A stretch of 64,000 nucleotides of DNA, taken from an uncultured Alphaproteobacteria bacterium (GTDB taxonomy: Bacteria > Pseudomonadota > Alphaproteobacteria > UBA2966). The translations under genes and the position numbers were made by a program. Shown piece by piece: positions 10,444 to 18,846 of the stretch. The notes under the pieces are model-generated. The model was given only the letters and a program-made list of their open reading frames with translations, was not told the origin of the DNA and did no database searches. Positions within the stretch are counted from its first letter, which is position 1. Every line of letters begins with the position of its first letter. The stretch is from positions 744,001 to 808,000 of the forward strand of contig OY282368.1 in NCBI GenBank assembly GCA_958295725.1, in the 5' to 3' direction.

Positions 10444-10460
10444 GGCTGTGTTGATGAATT
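10444..10460 (+). repeat. left inverted repeat of the IS5-family element
   Basis: GGCTGTGTTGATGAATT matches the reverse complement of the other end at 14 of 17 positions. The flanking TA is the target duplication. Confidence 0.88.
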
Positions 10461-11243
10461 ATCGGAGTCCGATCCATGCGGACACGATATGAACAAACGC
10501 CAGGAACGTCCGACCGAGCTTCTCATAGCGGGTGGCAATGCGGCGGAACTGCTTGAGCTTGTTGAAGAACCGTTCGACCTTCTCCCGCGACCCGTACTTC
10601 CGCGCATCGTGAGGAATCGGCTCGGTCCGGTTCGCTTTCGACGGGATGACGGCTTCAATCTCCCGCACGGCCAGGAACCGACGAATGGCGTTGCTGTCAT
10701 ACGCCTTGTCCATCACTACGGCCACCGGGGCGGGCAACACCGGCGCCCCCTCCCACACCGTTTCGAACGCCACCGCGTCATTGCGTTGTCCGCCAGTCAA
10801 CACGAACGACACCCCGGTGCGCTCGTCAATGCAGGCCGCGTGCAACTTGGTGGAGAACCCACCCCGAGAGCGACCCAGAGCCTGGGCCTGTTGTCCGCCG
10901 TTTTTTTTGACGCTCCGGCCGCGTGCTGATGCGCCCGTACAATGGTCGAATCGATGAACAACGCGCCGAGCCGTTCATCGTCGAGGGTCTGGAACCGCTG
11001 CCAGAGCCGTTTCCACAGGTCGCGCTTTTCCCAACGGCGGAAGCGGTGATAGACGGCATTCCAGTTGCCGAACTCATCGGGCAGGTCCCGCCACGGGGTC
11101 CCGGTGCGGGCCTGGTACAGGACGGCCTCGATGAACATCCGGTCGCTGAGCGCCGGCGGGCTGCCGGCGGCGTGCTTGAGCTCCTGAAGCACGGGTTCGA
11201 TCTTCGACCACAGGGCATCGCTGATGAGCAAGCGTAACGCCAT
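10459..11243 (-). CDS. IS5-family (IS427 group) transposase, made by programmed -1 frameshift
   Basis: The first frame (11243 to about 10901) encodes the N-terminal part, starting MALRLLISDALWSKIEPVL, with the zero-frame dimerisation/DNA-binding segment (DRMFIEAVLYQARTGTPWRDLP) and the first catalytic Asp in LGALFIDSTIVRAHQHAAG. A run of eight A (T on plus at 10901-10908) allows a -1 slip into the second frame. That frame continues KKNGGQQAQALGRSRGG, then the second Asp in AVVMDKAYDS and the final Glu in REKVERFFNKLKQFRR, ending at 10459. Read this way the DDE set is complete. Without the slip the first frame ends early as a 148-residue product. The coordinates cover the joined product. Confidence 0.9.
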
Positions 11244-11294
11244 GCTTGTTCTCCCAGGACCATCGACGGAGAACTATCGTCCAGAAATTCCAAC

Positions 11295-11311
11295 AATTCG
11301 CCAACACGGCC
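11295..11311 (-). repeat. right inverted repeat of the IS5-family element
   Basis: Read on the minus strand this end is GGCCGTGTTGGCGAATT. TA follows directly at 11312-11313, matching the duplication on the other side. Confidence 0.88.
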
Positions 11312-11702
11312 TAGTACTCGTTTCATAGCCCTTGAATGTCGTACACGAGGTAGACGGGAGCGGCAGAGTCACCTTCGTCCAGGGACAAGCGTCAATCGCG
11401 GCGTTAGCCCAGGTCTGGGTTCCTTCAAGTCTGTCGATTGTGACCGACTGCTGAAGCATCAGCTTGCCTATGAGGCTCGTCGTGGTCACATCATGATTCC
11501 AGACACCGCCCGGCGTCCATCTGTCTCCCGGGTTCGGCGTCGTCTGGGCGAACGCCCGCGGCGCCAGAGCCGCGACCATCACCAGCAGCAGGAGAACGGC
11601 CCGCGCCGGGACGCGAGAAGGGCCTCCTCCTCCTCTCCGGGGGAATCTCCGCCCATGCGAGCCGGCGAGCGACCGTGAGCGTCGGAGCATGAACCATCCC
11701 AT
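11312..11702 (-). pseudogene. autotransporter-like surface protein, 5' part with signal peptide
   Basis: This fragment carries the N-terminus of the surface protein whose remainder lies at 6504-10443. The ATG at 11702 is preceded by AGGGAGA about eight bases upstream. The product has an arginine-rich N-region, then a hydrophobic signal core (AVLLLLVMVAALA) and a likely cleavage after APRAFA. The mature part begins QTTPNPGDRW. The frame enters the IS after GYETST and stops 11 codons into the element. The extended N-region before the hydrophobic core resembles the long signal peptides of some autotransporters. The fragment would be exported as a short peptide at most. Confidence 0.85.
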
Positions 11703-12107
11703 CGGTTTTCTCCCTGTCTCCCGCGCATTCCGGCGAAGCCGATCGCCAGTCGGAGCGAAGCGGCGCGGAGCGATGACCATACCATGCAGCGATCGGCATG
11801 GATCAACACTCCGGGGCGCTGTTTTCGCATGGAACCCGCCGCGTCGCGCGGAGCCGCGGCCGCTCGCCCGGCGATCCTTCCCGGCGAGCGGTACGCGCGG
11901 AACGCGACGCGGACCGGATTGTCTCCGGGAAGCTGACGCATGACCCCGGCCCGTCGGCAGCGCCGATCCCCGTCATGTCTCGGCCGATCCCCATACGGAA
12001 TTCTCGTCGCCGGATCGGTCCCGCGGACGGGCGGGATGGTGTATATCTGTTCGCGGCCATGTATATGCTTTCGACACCCTGGGCGTGAAGCGGGTATCCC
12101 CGTCGTC
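11703..12107. other. intergenic region between divergent genes
   Basis: About 400 bases separate the surface-protein start (minus) from the toroid protein (plus). It should hold both promoters. The only clear structure is a direct repeat at 12040-12073. Short frames here lack ribosome binding sites, and I see no RNA gene. Confidence 0.5.
12040..12073 (+). promoter_or_regulatory. direct repeat, candidate activator or repressor site
   Basis: TGTATATCTGTTCG at 12040-12053 is repeated as TGTATATGCTTTCG at 12060-12073. The copies start exactly 20 bases apart, about two helical turns, and the second ends 34 bases before the ATG at 12108. The TATAT cores stand out in very GC-rich surroundings and could also serve as a -10 element. 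Confidence 0.35.
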
Positions 12108-13196
12108 ATGCCCGAAGCATCCGAACCGTTCGCCGGCGACCCCCCGGCGGCCGCGCCGCGGCTCCGGGAGGCGGCGCGCGACGCCGTGAATCGGGGTCTC
12201 GCCTTTCTCGAGGCCGCCGTCCGTTCCGACGGAGCCTGGACGTCGCGGTGCTACGACAACCTGGAGCTCGAGGGGCCCGCGCGGGAAGAGCAGGCTCCCT
12301 TCGTCGCCGCCCTCGGCGCGCTCACCCTGGCGGTCTGCGACGACCCCAGGTCCGCGGCCATCCGTGACCGGTCGGGGGAGTTCATCGTCCGGTCCATGAG
12401 CTATCCGGGGGTATGGCGCTACTGGCCGCGTCTCCCGAACGATCTCGACAGCCTCAGCGTCTGCTCCATGGCGATTCCGTGGCACCCGTGGGTGCTGTTC
12501 GCCAGGAACGTCGGATGTCCGTCGACGGCGCAGGACGACCGGGGCAGGTTCAGGACCTGGTTGACCTCACCCACCGACGCCAACGTCGTGGACGTGGACA
12601 GCGTGGTGAACGCCAACGTCGTCGGTTACCTCGCCTTTCAGGGTTGCAATGCGCCGGGCGAGCGGGCGGCGGAGTGGCTCGCCGGCCTGGTCCGGGAAGG
12701 GAGCGGCGAGGGGAGCTCCCATTACTATCCCGACATCCTGGACCTCTACGACGCCGTTGCCCGCGCCCGCCATCGGGGCGTGCCCGCGTTCCGGGACCTC
12801 GGGGTTCCGCTCGCGGACCGGATCCGGGCGCGGCGCGGCGCGGACGGCGGCTACGGCGATACGCTGCGCACCGCGCGCGCCCTCTCCGCCCTGCACCTCA
12901 TCGGGGCCGCGCCGGAGGGCGAGGACCTGTGGGCCACGCTCGAGCGGATCCTGCGCCGGCAACGGCCCGACGGAAGCTGGCCGGAGCATCTCTTCTGGCG
13001 GGGGCCGACGCCGCCGAGCCCGCCGACCGTGGGTTTCGCCTGCGAAATGCTCGACACCGCCTCGTGCATCGAAGCCCTCGTCCGGTCGATTCCCTTCCCG
13101 GAGGATCCCGAGGCGGACCGCGCGCGGGTTTCCCGGGCCGCGCGGCCCGGCGGCCCGGCGCCGTCGCGGGACCCGTGCCGGTCGGAACCGCCATGA
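12108..13196 (+). CDS. alpha/alpha-toroid (prenyltransferase/squalene-oxidase repeat-like) protein
   Basis: This 362-residue protein has repeats typical of the terpenoid-cyclase/prenyltransferase toroid fold. Examples are RRGADGGYGDTLRTARALSA around residue 245 and RQRPDGSWPEHLFW near residue 285 (QW-like motifs), with another copy near the start (AAVRSDGAWTSRCYD). The segment VVDVDSVVNANVVGYLAF, near residue 165, is a conserved-looking core. The cyclase acid motif DXDD is not evident, so catalysis of polyene cyclisation is doubtful. It ends in a low-complexity Pro/Arg tail whose stop overlaps the aminotransferase start (ATGA). The start is uncertain: the ATG at 12108 has only a weak upstream GAAGCGGG, but the sequence before it is not toroid-like. 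The substrate is unknown. Confidence 0.7.
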   Translation: MPEASEPFAGDPPAAAPRLREAARDAVNRGLAFLEAAVRSDGAWTSRCYDNLELEGPAREEQAPFVAALGALTLAVCDDPRSAAIRDRSGEFIVRSMSYPGVWRYWPRLPNDLDSLSVCSMAIPWHPWVLFARNVGCPSTAQDDRGRFRTWLTSPTDANVVDVDSVVNANVVGYLAFQGCNAPGERAAEWLAGLVREGSGEGSSHYYPDILDLYDAVARARHRGVPAFRDLGVPLADRIRARRGADGGYGDTLRTARALSALHLIGAAPEGEDLWATLERILRRQRPDGSWPEHLFWRGPTPPSPPTVGFACEMLDTASCIEALVRSIPFPEDPEADRARVSRAARPGGPAPSRDPCRSEPP

Positions 13197-14560
13197 CCCG
13201 CGTGTTCTACCGCGACATGCGGGAGAAGCCCCCGGTCGCCGCGCGGGGCGAGGGCATCCACATCGTCGACGACGCGGGGAACCGCTATATCGACGCCTCG
13301 GGCGGCGCCGCCGTGTCGACCCTGGGGCACTCGGACCCCGACGTCCGCCGGGCGATCCTCGAACAGGTCGAGTCGCTCGCCTACGCGCACACGGCCTTCT
13401 TCACGACGCATGCACAGGAAGACCTCGCCGATCTGCTGGTCGAGGTCTCGCCGTCCGGCCTCGATCGCGTCTACTTCGTCAGCGGCGGCTCGGAGGCCAT
13501 GGACACGGCGCTCAAGCTCGCCCGCCAGTACTTCGTCGACACCGGTGAACCGCGGCGCGGCAGCTTCGTCGCCCGGCGGCAGAGCTACCATGGGAACACG
13601 CTCGGCGCCCTGGCCGTCGGCGGCAACGCCGCGCGCAGGGCGCCCTTCGAGCCGCTCCTCGTCGACGTGACCCATATCTCGCCCTGCTACGCCTATCGCG
13701 GACGGAACCCGGGCGAATCGGAGGAGGCCTATGGCCTCCGGGTCGCGGACGAGCTCGAGTCGGCGATCCTGGCGCTCGGGCCGGGGACCGTGATCGGGTT
13801 CGTCGCCGAGACCGTCGCCGGGTCGACCATCGGGGCCGTTCCCGCCGCGCCCGGCTATTTCGCCCGGATCCGCGAGATATGCGACCGCCATGGCGTCCTG
13901 CTCATCCTCGACGAGGTGATGTCGGGCATGGGCCGGACCGGAACCCTTTTCGCCTGCGAACAGGAAGGGGTCGTGCCGGACCTCGTCGTCGTCGCCAAGG
14001 GGCTCGGCGCTGGATATCAGCCCATCGGAGCCGTGCTCGTATCGGACGCCATCTACCGCGGGATCGGCGCGGGCGACGGATACTTCCGGCACGGTCACAC
14101 GTACATGGGCCACGCCGCGGCGTGCGCGGCCGCCTTGGCCGTGCAACGGGCCATCGTCGAGCGTGATCTGCTGGCCAACGTGAGGCGCCAGGGGAAGGTG
14201 CTGGACGAGGCGCTCCACGACGCGTTCGGGGATCATCCACATGTCGGCGAGATCAGGGGCCGTGGGCTGTTTCGCGCGCTCGAACTCGTCGCCGACCGGA
14301 CCACGAAGGAACCGTTCGATCCGGCGCTGCGTTTCCACGCGCGGATCAAGAACGCCGCCTTCGCGCGCGGCCTGATCTGCTATCCTTCGGGCGGGACCGC
14401 CGACGGTCGACGGGGAGACCACGTCCTGCTGGCGCCGCCCTTCATCGTCGATGAGGACGACGTGCAGGAAATCGTGGACCGTCTCGAGGTGGCGTTCGGC
14501 GACGCGTTCGAGGGCATGGACGCCCGACCGGTCGCCCGGGCGGAGGGGGCGTCGCGATGA
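13193..14560 (+). CDS. class III (aspartate aminotransferase family) PLP-dependent aminotransferase
   Basis: This fold-type I aminotransferase is 455 residues, normal for the family. It shows SGGSEAMDTALKLARQYF near residue 98 for cofactor phosphate binding, YHGNTLGAL near 132, ILDEVMSGMGRTG with Asp240, and the PLP lysine Lys269 in VVVAKGLGAGYQPIGAV. Members transfer amino groups from or to omega-amines, beta-amino acids or amino alcohols; sequence alone does not tell which. The ATG at 13193 overlaps the stop of the toroid gene by four bases, so the two are translationally coupled and probably work in one pathway. A TRAP transporter lies downstream on the same strand and might import the substrate. 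Confidence 0.88.
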   Translation: MTRVFYRDMREKPPVAARGEGIHIVDDAGNRYIDASGGAAVSTLGHSDPDVRRAILEQVESLAYAHTAFFTTHAQEDLADLLVEVSPSGLDRVYFVSGGSEAMDTALKLARQYFVDTGEPRRGSFVARRQSYHGNTLGALAVGGNAARRAPFEPLLVDVTHISPCYAYRGRNPGESEEAYGLRVADELESAILALGPGTVIGFVAETVAGSTIGAVPAAPGYFARIREICDRHGVLLILDEVMSGMGRTGTLFACEQEGVVPDLVVVAKGLGAGYQPIGAVLVSDAIYRGIGAGDGYFRHGHTYMGHAAACAAALAVQRAIVERDLLANVRRQGKVLDEALHDAFGDHPHVGEIRGRGLFRALELVADRTTKEPFDPALRFHARIKNAAFARGLICYPSGGTADGRRGDHVLLAPPFIVDEDDVQEIVDRLEVAFGDAFEGMDARPVARAEGASR

Positions 14561-14674
14561 GAGGATCGATGACCCCGGGAGAATTCGTTTCGCGGCGGAG
14601 GGGGCCCGTGTCACGTCCCGCCGCCGTGCGCCCCGGTGGAGTTCCATCCGCCGGGGTTGGCCGAGGAGACTCGA

Positions 14675-14686
14675 CACGACGTCGTG
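14675..14686. promoter_or_regulatory. 12-bp perfect palindrome upstream of the TRAP operon
   Basis: CACGACGTCGTG is a perfect palindrome 32 bases before the ATG of the TAXI protein. Its position suits an operator, but no matching regulator is encoded next to it. Confidence 0.3.
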
Positions 14687-14718
14687 ACACCAACCTTTGA
14701 AATGGAGGACTGTGTAAA

Positions 14719-15699
14719 ATGAAACGTATCGCATTGACCGCGGCCGCCGTGGCCCTGGCCGGGGGCGCCTTCGTGGCGGCCGAGGCGCCGGTGGCGGAGG
14801 CGCAGCAGAAGTTCGTCACGATCGGCACGGGTGGCGTGACCGGCGTGTACTACCCCACGGGCGGGGCGATCTGCCGTCTCGTCAACAAGGACCGCAAGCG
14901 GCACGGCATCCGCTGCTCGGTGGAGAGCACGGGCGGCTCGGTCTACAACCTCAACACCATCCGTGCCGGCGAGCTCGACATGGGCGTGGCGCAGTCGGAC
15001 TGGCAGTATCACGCCTATCACGGCACCAGCAAATTCAAGGACGCCGGTCCGTTCAAGGAGCTGAGGGCCGTCTTCTCCGTCCATCCCGAGCCGTTCACGG
15101 TGGTCGCCCGAGCCGACTCCGGGGTCATGGATATCATGGACCTCAAGGGGAAGCGCGTGAACATCGGCAACCCGGGTTCCGGTCAGCGCGGTACCATGGA
15201 GGTCGTGATGGCCGCTCTGGGATGGGACAAGGGCGCCTTCATGCTCGCGTCCGAGCTGAAGTCGGCGGAGCAGTCCAAGGCGCTGTGCGACAACAAGATC
15301 GACGCCATGGTCTTCACGGTCGGCCACCCCTCGGGGTCGATCAAGGAAGCCACGACGTCGTGCGACAGCGTTCTCGTGTCGGTCAAGGGCGCCGCCATCG
15401 ACAAGCTCGTGATGGACAACGACTACTACCGGACGGCGACCATCCCCGGCGGGATGTATCGCGGCTCCGATAGCGACGTCCAGACCTTCGGTGTCGGCGC
15501 GACCTTCGTGTCGTCGACGGCGACGTCCGCCGATGTCGTGTACGAGGTCGTCAAGGCCGTGTTCGAGAACTTCGACGACTTCCGCAAGCTCCATCCGGCC
15601 TTCAGGCACCTCCAGAAGGCCCAGATGGCCAAGGACGGTCTCTCCGCGCCCCTCCACGACGGCGCGGCGAAGTACTACAAGGAAGCTGGCCTGATGTAG
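14719..15699 (+). CDS. TAXI family TRAP transporter solute-binding protein
   Basis: This 326-residue periplasmic binding protein belongs to the TAXI type. A signal peptide of about 28 residues ends APVAEA. The mature protein opens with the typical [25 protein letters not shown], followed by the family-like [28 protein letters not shown] proteins bind mostly carboxylates and deliver them to a fused TRAP permease, which follows here after a 16-bp hairpin. The start is supported by GGAGGA eight bases upstream. The gene is single-copy and intact. Ligand identity is not determined by sequence. Confidence 0.93.
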   Translation: MKRIALTAAAVALAGGAFVAAEAPVAEAQQKFVTIGTGGVTGVYYPTGGAICRLVNKDRKRHGIRCSVESTGGSVYNLNTIRAGELDMGVAQSDWQYHAYHGTSKFKDAGPFKELRAVFSVHPEPFTVVARADSGVMDIMDLKGKRVNIGNPGSGQRGTMEVVMAALGWDKGAFMLASELKSAEQSKALCDNKIDAMVFTVGHPSGSIKEATTSCDSVLVSVKGAAIDKLVMDNDYYRTATIPGGMYRGSDSDVQTFGVGATFVSSTATSADVVYEVVKAVFENFDDFRKLHPAFRHLQKAQMAKDGLSAPLHDGAAKYYKEAGLM

Positions 15700-15707
15700 T
15701 CGCGTCG

Positions 15708-15742
15708 GGCGTCGGGACGTCCCCCGGGGACGTCCCGACGCC
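15708..15742 (+). promoter_or_regulatory. 16-bp perfect hairpin between binding-protein and permease genes
   Basis: The arms 15708-15723 and 15727-15742 pair perfectly (GGCGTCGGGACGTCCC and its complement) around a three-base loop. No T-run follows, so it is less likely a strong terminator than an mRNA-stabilising or attenuating structure. Such a structure would let more binding protein than permease be made. Confidence 0.7.
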
Positions 15743-15769
15743 GCCCGGCTCTTGCCACGGAGGCCGGAA

Positions 15770-18361
15770 ATGAACGATCGGAACGGCGGTTCCGAACCCG
15801 CGGAGGAGCATGCCCTCCAGGACATGATCGCGGAGGCCGATACCGGTGTGCGCGCGCCGGGCGGCCTTCCGGCCAAGGTCCTCTTCGGCGTGCCTCTCGT
15901 CTGGTCGCTGTTCCAGCTGTGGTACGCCTCGCCGCTGCCGTTCATGCTCGGGTTCGGCGTTCTCAATGACACCGAGGCGCGCGCGATCCACCTCGCGTTC
16001 TCGATCTTCCTGACCTTCGCTGCCTATCCGGCGCTGAAGCGCTCGCCGCGGCATCGCGTCCCGGTCCAGGACTGGGCGTTCGCCTTCGTCGGGGCCTTCG
16101 CCGCGGCGTACCTGTATCTCTTCTACGAGGCGTTGTCCGACCGGTCCGGCGCGCCCACGACGGTGGATCTCGTCGTCGCCGTGGCGGGCATGATTCTCCT
16201 CCTGGAGGCCACGAGACGCGCCTTGGGGCCGCCGCTCATGGCGGTGGCCAGCGTGTTCCTCGTCTACACGTTCTTCGGTCCCTGGATGCCGGACGTGATC
16301 GCGCACAAGGGCGCGTCGCTCTCCAAGGCGATGTCGCACCAGTGGTTGTCGACGGAGGGCGTGTTCGGCATCGCGCTGGGAGTCTCGACGAGCTTCGTGT
16401 TCCTGTTCGTGCTTTTCGGGGCATTGCTCGACAAGGCGGGAGCCGGCGGGTACTTCATCCGCGTCGCGTTCTCCCTCCTGGGTCACATGCGCGGGGGGCC
16501 GGCCAAGGCCGCCGTGGTGTCGTCCGGCATGACGGGCCTGATCTCGGGCTCCTCGATCGCCAACGTGGTGACCACGGGCACGTTCACGATCCCGCTGATG
16601 AAGCGGGTCGGATTCCCGGCCGAGAAGGCCGGCGCCGTCGAGGTCGCGTCGTCGACCAACGGCCAGCTGACGCCGCCGATCATGGGCGCCGCCGCGTTCC
16701 TCATGGTGGAATACGTGGGCGTTTCCTACGTCGACGTCATCAAGCACGCCTTCCTGCCGGCGATCATCTCCTACATCGCCCTGGTCTACATCGTGCACCT
16801 GGAAGCGGCGAAGGCGGACATGCGGGGCCTTCCGCGCCGTTACGAATCGACGCTGGCCGGGACGCTGCTGGCCTTCGTCATGACCGTTATCGGCCTGATC
16901 GTCCTGTCGGGCGCCGTGTACTACGGCATGGGCTGGGTCAAGACGGCGTTCGGGGCGGCGTCGCCGTGGATCGCGGCGGTTCTGACCGTGGTCGCGTATG
17001 TCGGACTGGCCTGGTACGGCTCCCGGTTCCCGGCCGGGGCGGACCCTCACGCGGAGATCGTGGAACTGCCGCCGCCGGGCCCGACGATCAAGTCCGGTCT
17101 CCATTACCTGCTGCCGGTCGTCGTGCTGGTCTGGTGTCTGGTGGTGGAGCGTTTCTCCCCGGGCCTGTCCGCCTTCTGGGCGACGGTGTTCATGATCTTC
17201 ATCGTCGTCACCCAGCGGCCGTTGACGGCCTGTTTCCGGCGGGACCGGGACCTGGGCGCGGCGGCGCGCCGGGGGTGGGACGAGTTGCTGGCCGGCCTCG
17301 TGGGCGGCGCCCGCAACATGATCGGCATCGGCGTCGCGACGGCGGCGGCCGGCATCGTCGTCGGCACGGTCACCCTGACCGGCATCGGTTTGGTGATGAC
17401 CGAGTTCGTCGAATTTATCTCCGGCGGCAATCTCGTCCTGATGCTCGTGTTCACGGCGATCATCAGCCTGATCCTGGGCATGGGCCTGCCGACGACGGCG
17501 AACTACATCGTCGTCTCGACCCTGATGGCGCCGGTGATCGTCACGCTGGGGGCGCAATCCGGCCTGATCGTGCCGCTCATCGCGGTGCACCTGTTCGTCT
17601 TCTACTTCGGCATCCTCGCGGACGACACGCCGCCCGTGGGACTCGCGGCGTTCGCCGCCGCCGCGATATCCGGCGGCGACCCGATCAGGACGGGTCTCCA
17701 GGGGTTCACCTACGACATCCGGACGGCCATCCTGCCGTTCCTGTTCATTTTCAACACCGAGTTGCTGATGATCGGGATCACGAGCTGGTACCACTTCCTC
17801 GTCGTGGTCGTCGCATCGGTGCTGGCGATGCTGGTGTTCGCCGCGGCCACCCAAGGCTTCTTCCTGGTCAGGAGCAGGTTGTGGGAGTCCCTGGCCCTGG
17901 TGCTCGTGGCGTTCACCCTGTTCCGGCCGGGGTTCTGGTGGGACATGGTCTACCCGCCGGTCGAGGTCGTCCCGGCGACGCGGATCGAGGCGATCGCCGA
18001 GGGCCTGCCCGCCGACGCCGGCCTTCGGATCGACGCCGAGGGCGAGACCCTGGACGGCGACCGGGTCGGCAAGCTCGTGGTGCTGCCGCTCGGGGCCGGG
18101 GCCGCCGGCGCGGAGCGTCTGAAGGAGGCCGGGATCGAGGTCCGGACCGGGGACGGCGGAGTCTTCGTCGACAATCTGGTGTTCGGTAGCCCGGCCGAAC
18201 TGGCGGGCCTGGACTTCGACTGGGAGATCAAGGGCATCCACGTGGAGGTGGAGCGCCCGCCCAAGCAGTTGATGTTCGCGCCGGCGCTCGTCCTGCTGGG
18301 GCTCGTCGTCCTGTCGCAGCGCCGCCGGCGCGAGGCGTCGGCGTCGACGACCGCCCGATAA
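15770..18361 (+). CDS. TRAP transporter fused permease with C-terminal DUF3394-like domain
   Basis: This large inner-membrane protein (863 residues) fuses the small DctQ-like and large DctM-like TRAP subunits. Many hydrophobic helices are visible. Conserved permease stretches include LISGSSIANVVTTGTFTIP and GMGLPTTANYIVVSTLMAP. After the last main helices comes a soluble segment (about 735-835) with a PDZ-like stretch GSPAELAGLDF and then a final helix, as in TRAP permeases with DUF3394. It uses ion gradients to import the ligand bound by the TAXI protein. The ATG at 15770 follows ACGGAGG; the family's usual length fits. The universal stress protein starts 11 bases after the stop. Confidence 0.93.
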   Translation: MNDRNGGSEPAEEHALQDMIAEADTGVRAPGGLPAKVLFGVPLVWSLFQLWYASPLPFMLGFGVLNDTEARAIHLAFSIFLTFAAYPALKRSPRHRVPVQDWAFAFVGAFAAAYLYLFYEALSDRSGAPTTVDLVVAVAGMILLLEATRRALGPPLMAVASVFLVYTFFGPWMPDVIAHKGASLSKAMSHQWLSTEGVFGIALGVSTSFVFLFVLFGALLDKAGAGGYFIRVAFSLLGHMRGGPAKAAVVSSGMTGLISGSSIANVVTTGTFTIPLMKRVGFPAEKAGAVEVASSTNGQLTPPIMGAAAFLMVEYVGVSYVDVIKHAFLPAIISYIALVYIVHLEAAKADMRGLPRRYESTLAGTLLAFVMTVIGLIVLSGAVYYGMGWVKTAFGAASPWIAAVLTVVAYVGLAWYGSRFPAGADPHAEIVELPPPGPTIKSGLHYLLPVVVLVWCLVVERFSPGLSAFWATVFMIFIVVTQRPLTACFRRDRDLGAAARRGWDELLAGLVGGARNMIGIGVATAAAGIVVGTVTLTGIGLVMTEFVEFISGGNLVLMLVFTAIISLILGMGLPTTANYIVVSTLMAPVIVTLGAQSGLIVPLIAVHLFVFYFGILADDTPPVGLAAFAAAAISGGDPIRTGLQGFTYDIRTAILPFLFIFNTELLMIGITSWYHFLVVVVASVLAMLVFAAATQGFFLVRSRLWESLALVLVAFTLFRPGFWWDMVYPPVEVVPATRIEAIAEGLPADAGLRIDAEGETLDGDRVGKLVVLPLGAGAAGAERLKEAGIEVRTGDGGVFVDNLVFGSPAELAGLDFDWEIKGIHVEVERPPKQLMFAPALVLLGLVVLSQRRRREASASTTAR

Positions 18362-18372
18362 GGAGGTTCGCG

Positions 18373-18816
18373 ATGTACGACGACATCCTGCTTCCCGTCG
18401 ATCTCGGCGACGAGTCCTCGTGGCGCGAGGCGTTGCCCGCGGCCCTGGAGCTCCGCCGGTCGCCCGACGCGAGGCTGCACGTGATGACCGTCGTGCCCGG
18501 CATGGGTTCGGCCTGGGTCGCCGGGTTCTTCCCCGACGGCTTCGAGGAGAAGGCGCTGGAGAAGGCGAACGCCGACATGGCGGCCTTCGTCGCCGGGAAC
18601 GTTCCCGACGGCGTCGCGGCGCGGACGATCGTCGCCAGCGGCGCGATCTACGAGCGGATCCTCGAAGCGGCGGAGAAGGTCGGCGCCGACCTGATCGTCA
18701 TGGCGTCGCACCGGCCCGGGTTCCGGGATTATCTGCTCGGGCCGAACGCCGCGCGGGTCGTCAGGCACGCGCCGGTGTCGGTCATGATCGTCCGCGAGCG
18801 CGCCGACCGGTCGTGA
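18373..18816 (+). CDS. universal stress protein (UspA family)
   Basis: This single UspA domain of 147 residues starts MYDDILLPVDLGDESSW and carries the ATP-binding signature GADLIVMASHRPGFRDYLLGPNAARVVRHAPVSVMIV in conserved order (G-2x-G-9x-G(S/N) variant: the second glycine region reads LLGPNA). AAGGAGG lies just upstream. It closes the TRAP operon. In other TRAP systems (TeaD next to TeaABC) such a protein binds ATP and modulates transport, and a similar role is likely here by analogy. Confidence 0.88.
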   Translation: MYDDILLPVDLGDESSWREALPAALELRRSPDARLHVMTVVPGMGSAWVAGFFPDGFEEKALEKANADMAAFVAGNVPDGVAARTIVASGAIYERILEAAEKVGADLIVMASHRPGFRDYLLGPNAARVVRHAPVSVMIVRERADRS

Positions 18817-18846
18817 GACTCGCGGACGGGAGGCGATACGCTTCTT

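Larger units (their letters stand above)
10444..11311 (-). mobile_element. complete IS5-family (IS427-like) insertion sequence
   Basis: This 868-bp element is bounded by imperfect 17-bp inverted repeats, GGCTGTGTTGATGAATT and GGCCGTGTTGGCGAATT (14 of 17 identical). It is flanked by a TA duplication at 10442-10443 and 11312-11313. It carries a two-frame transposase with a run of eight A residues at the junction, typical of the IS427 group. It interrupts the surface-protein gene between codons for GYETST and SFRNRP. Both ends and the duplication are intact, so the insertion looks recent. Confidence 0.93.

Noticed and set aside
12108-14560. Aminotransferase as hopanoid enzyme HpnO with the toroid as hopene cyclase
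   Set aside because: The toroid protein is much shorter than squalene-hopene cyclase and lacks the DXDD motif; no other hopanoid gene is in the window.
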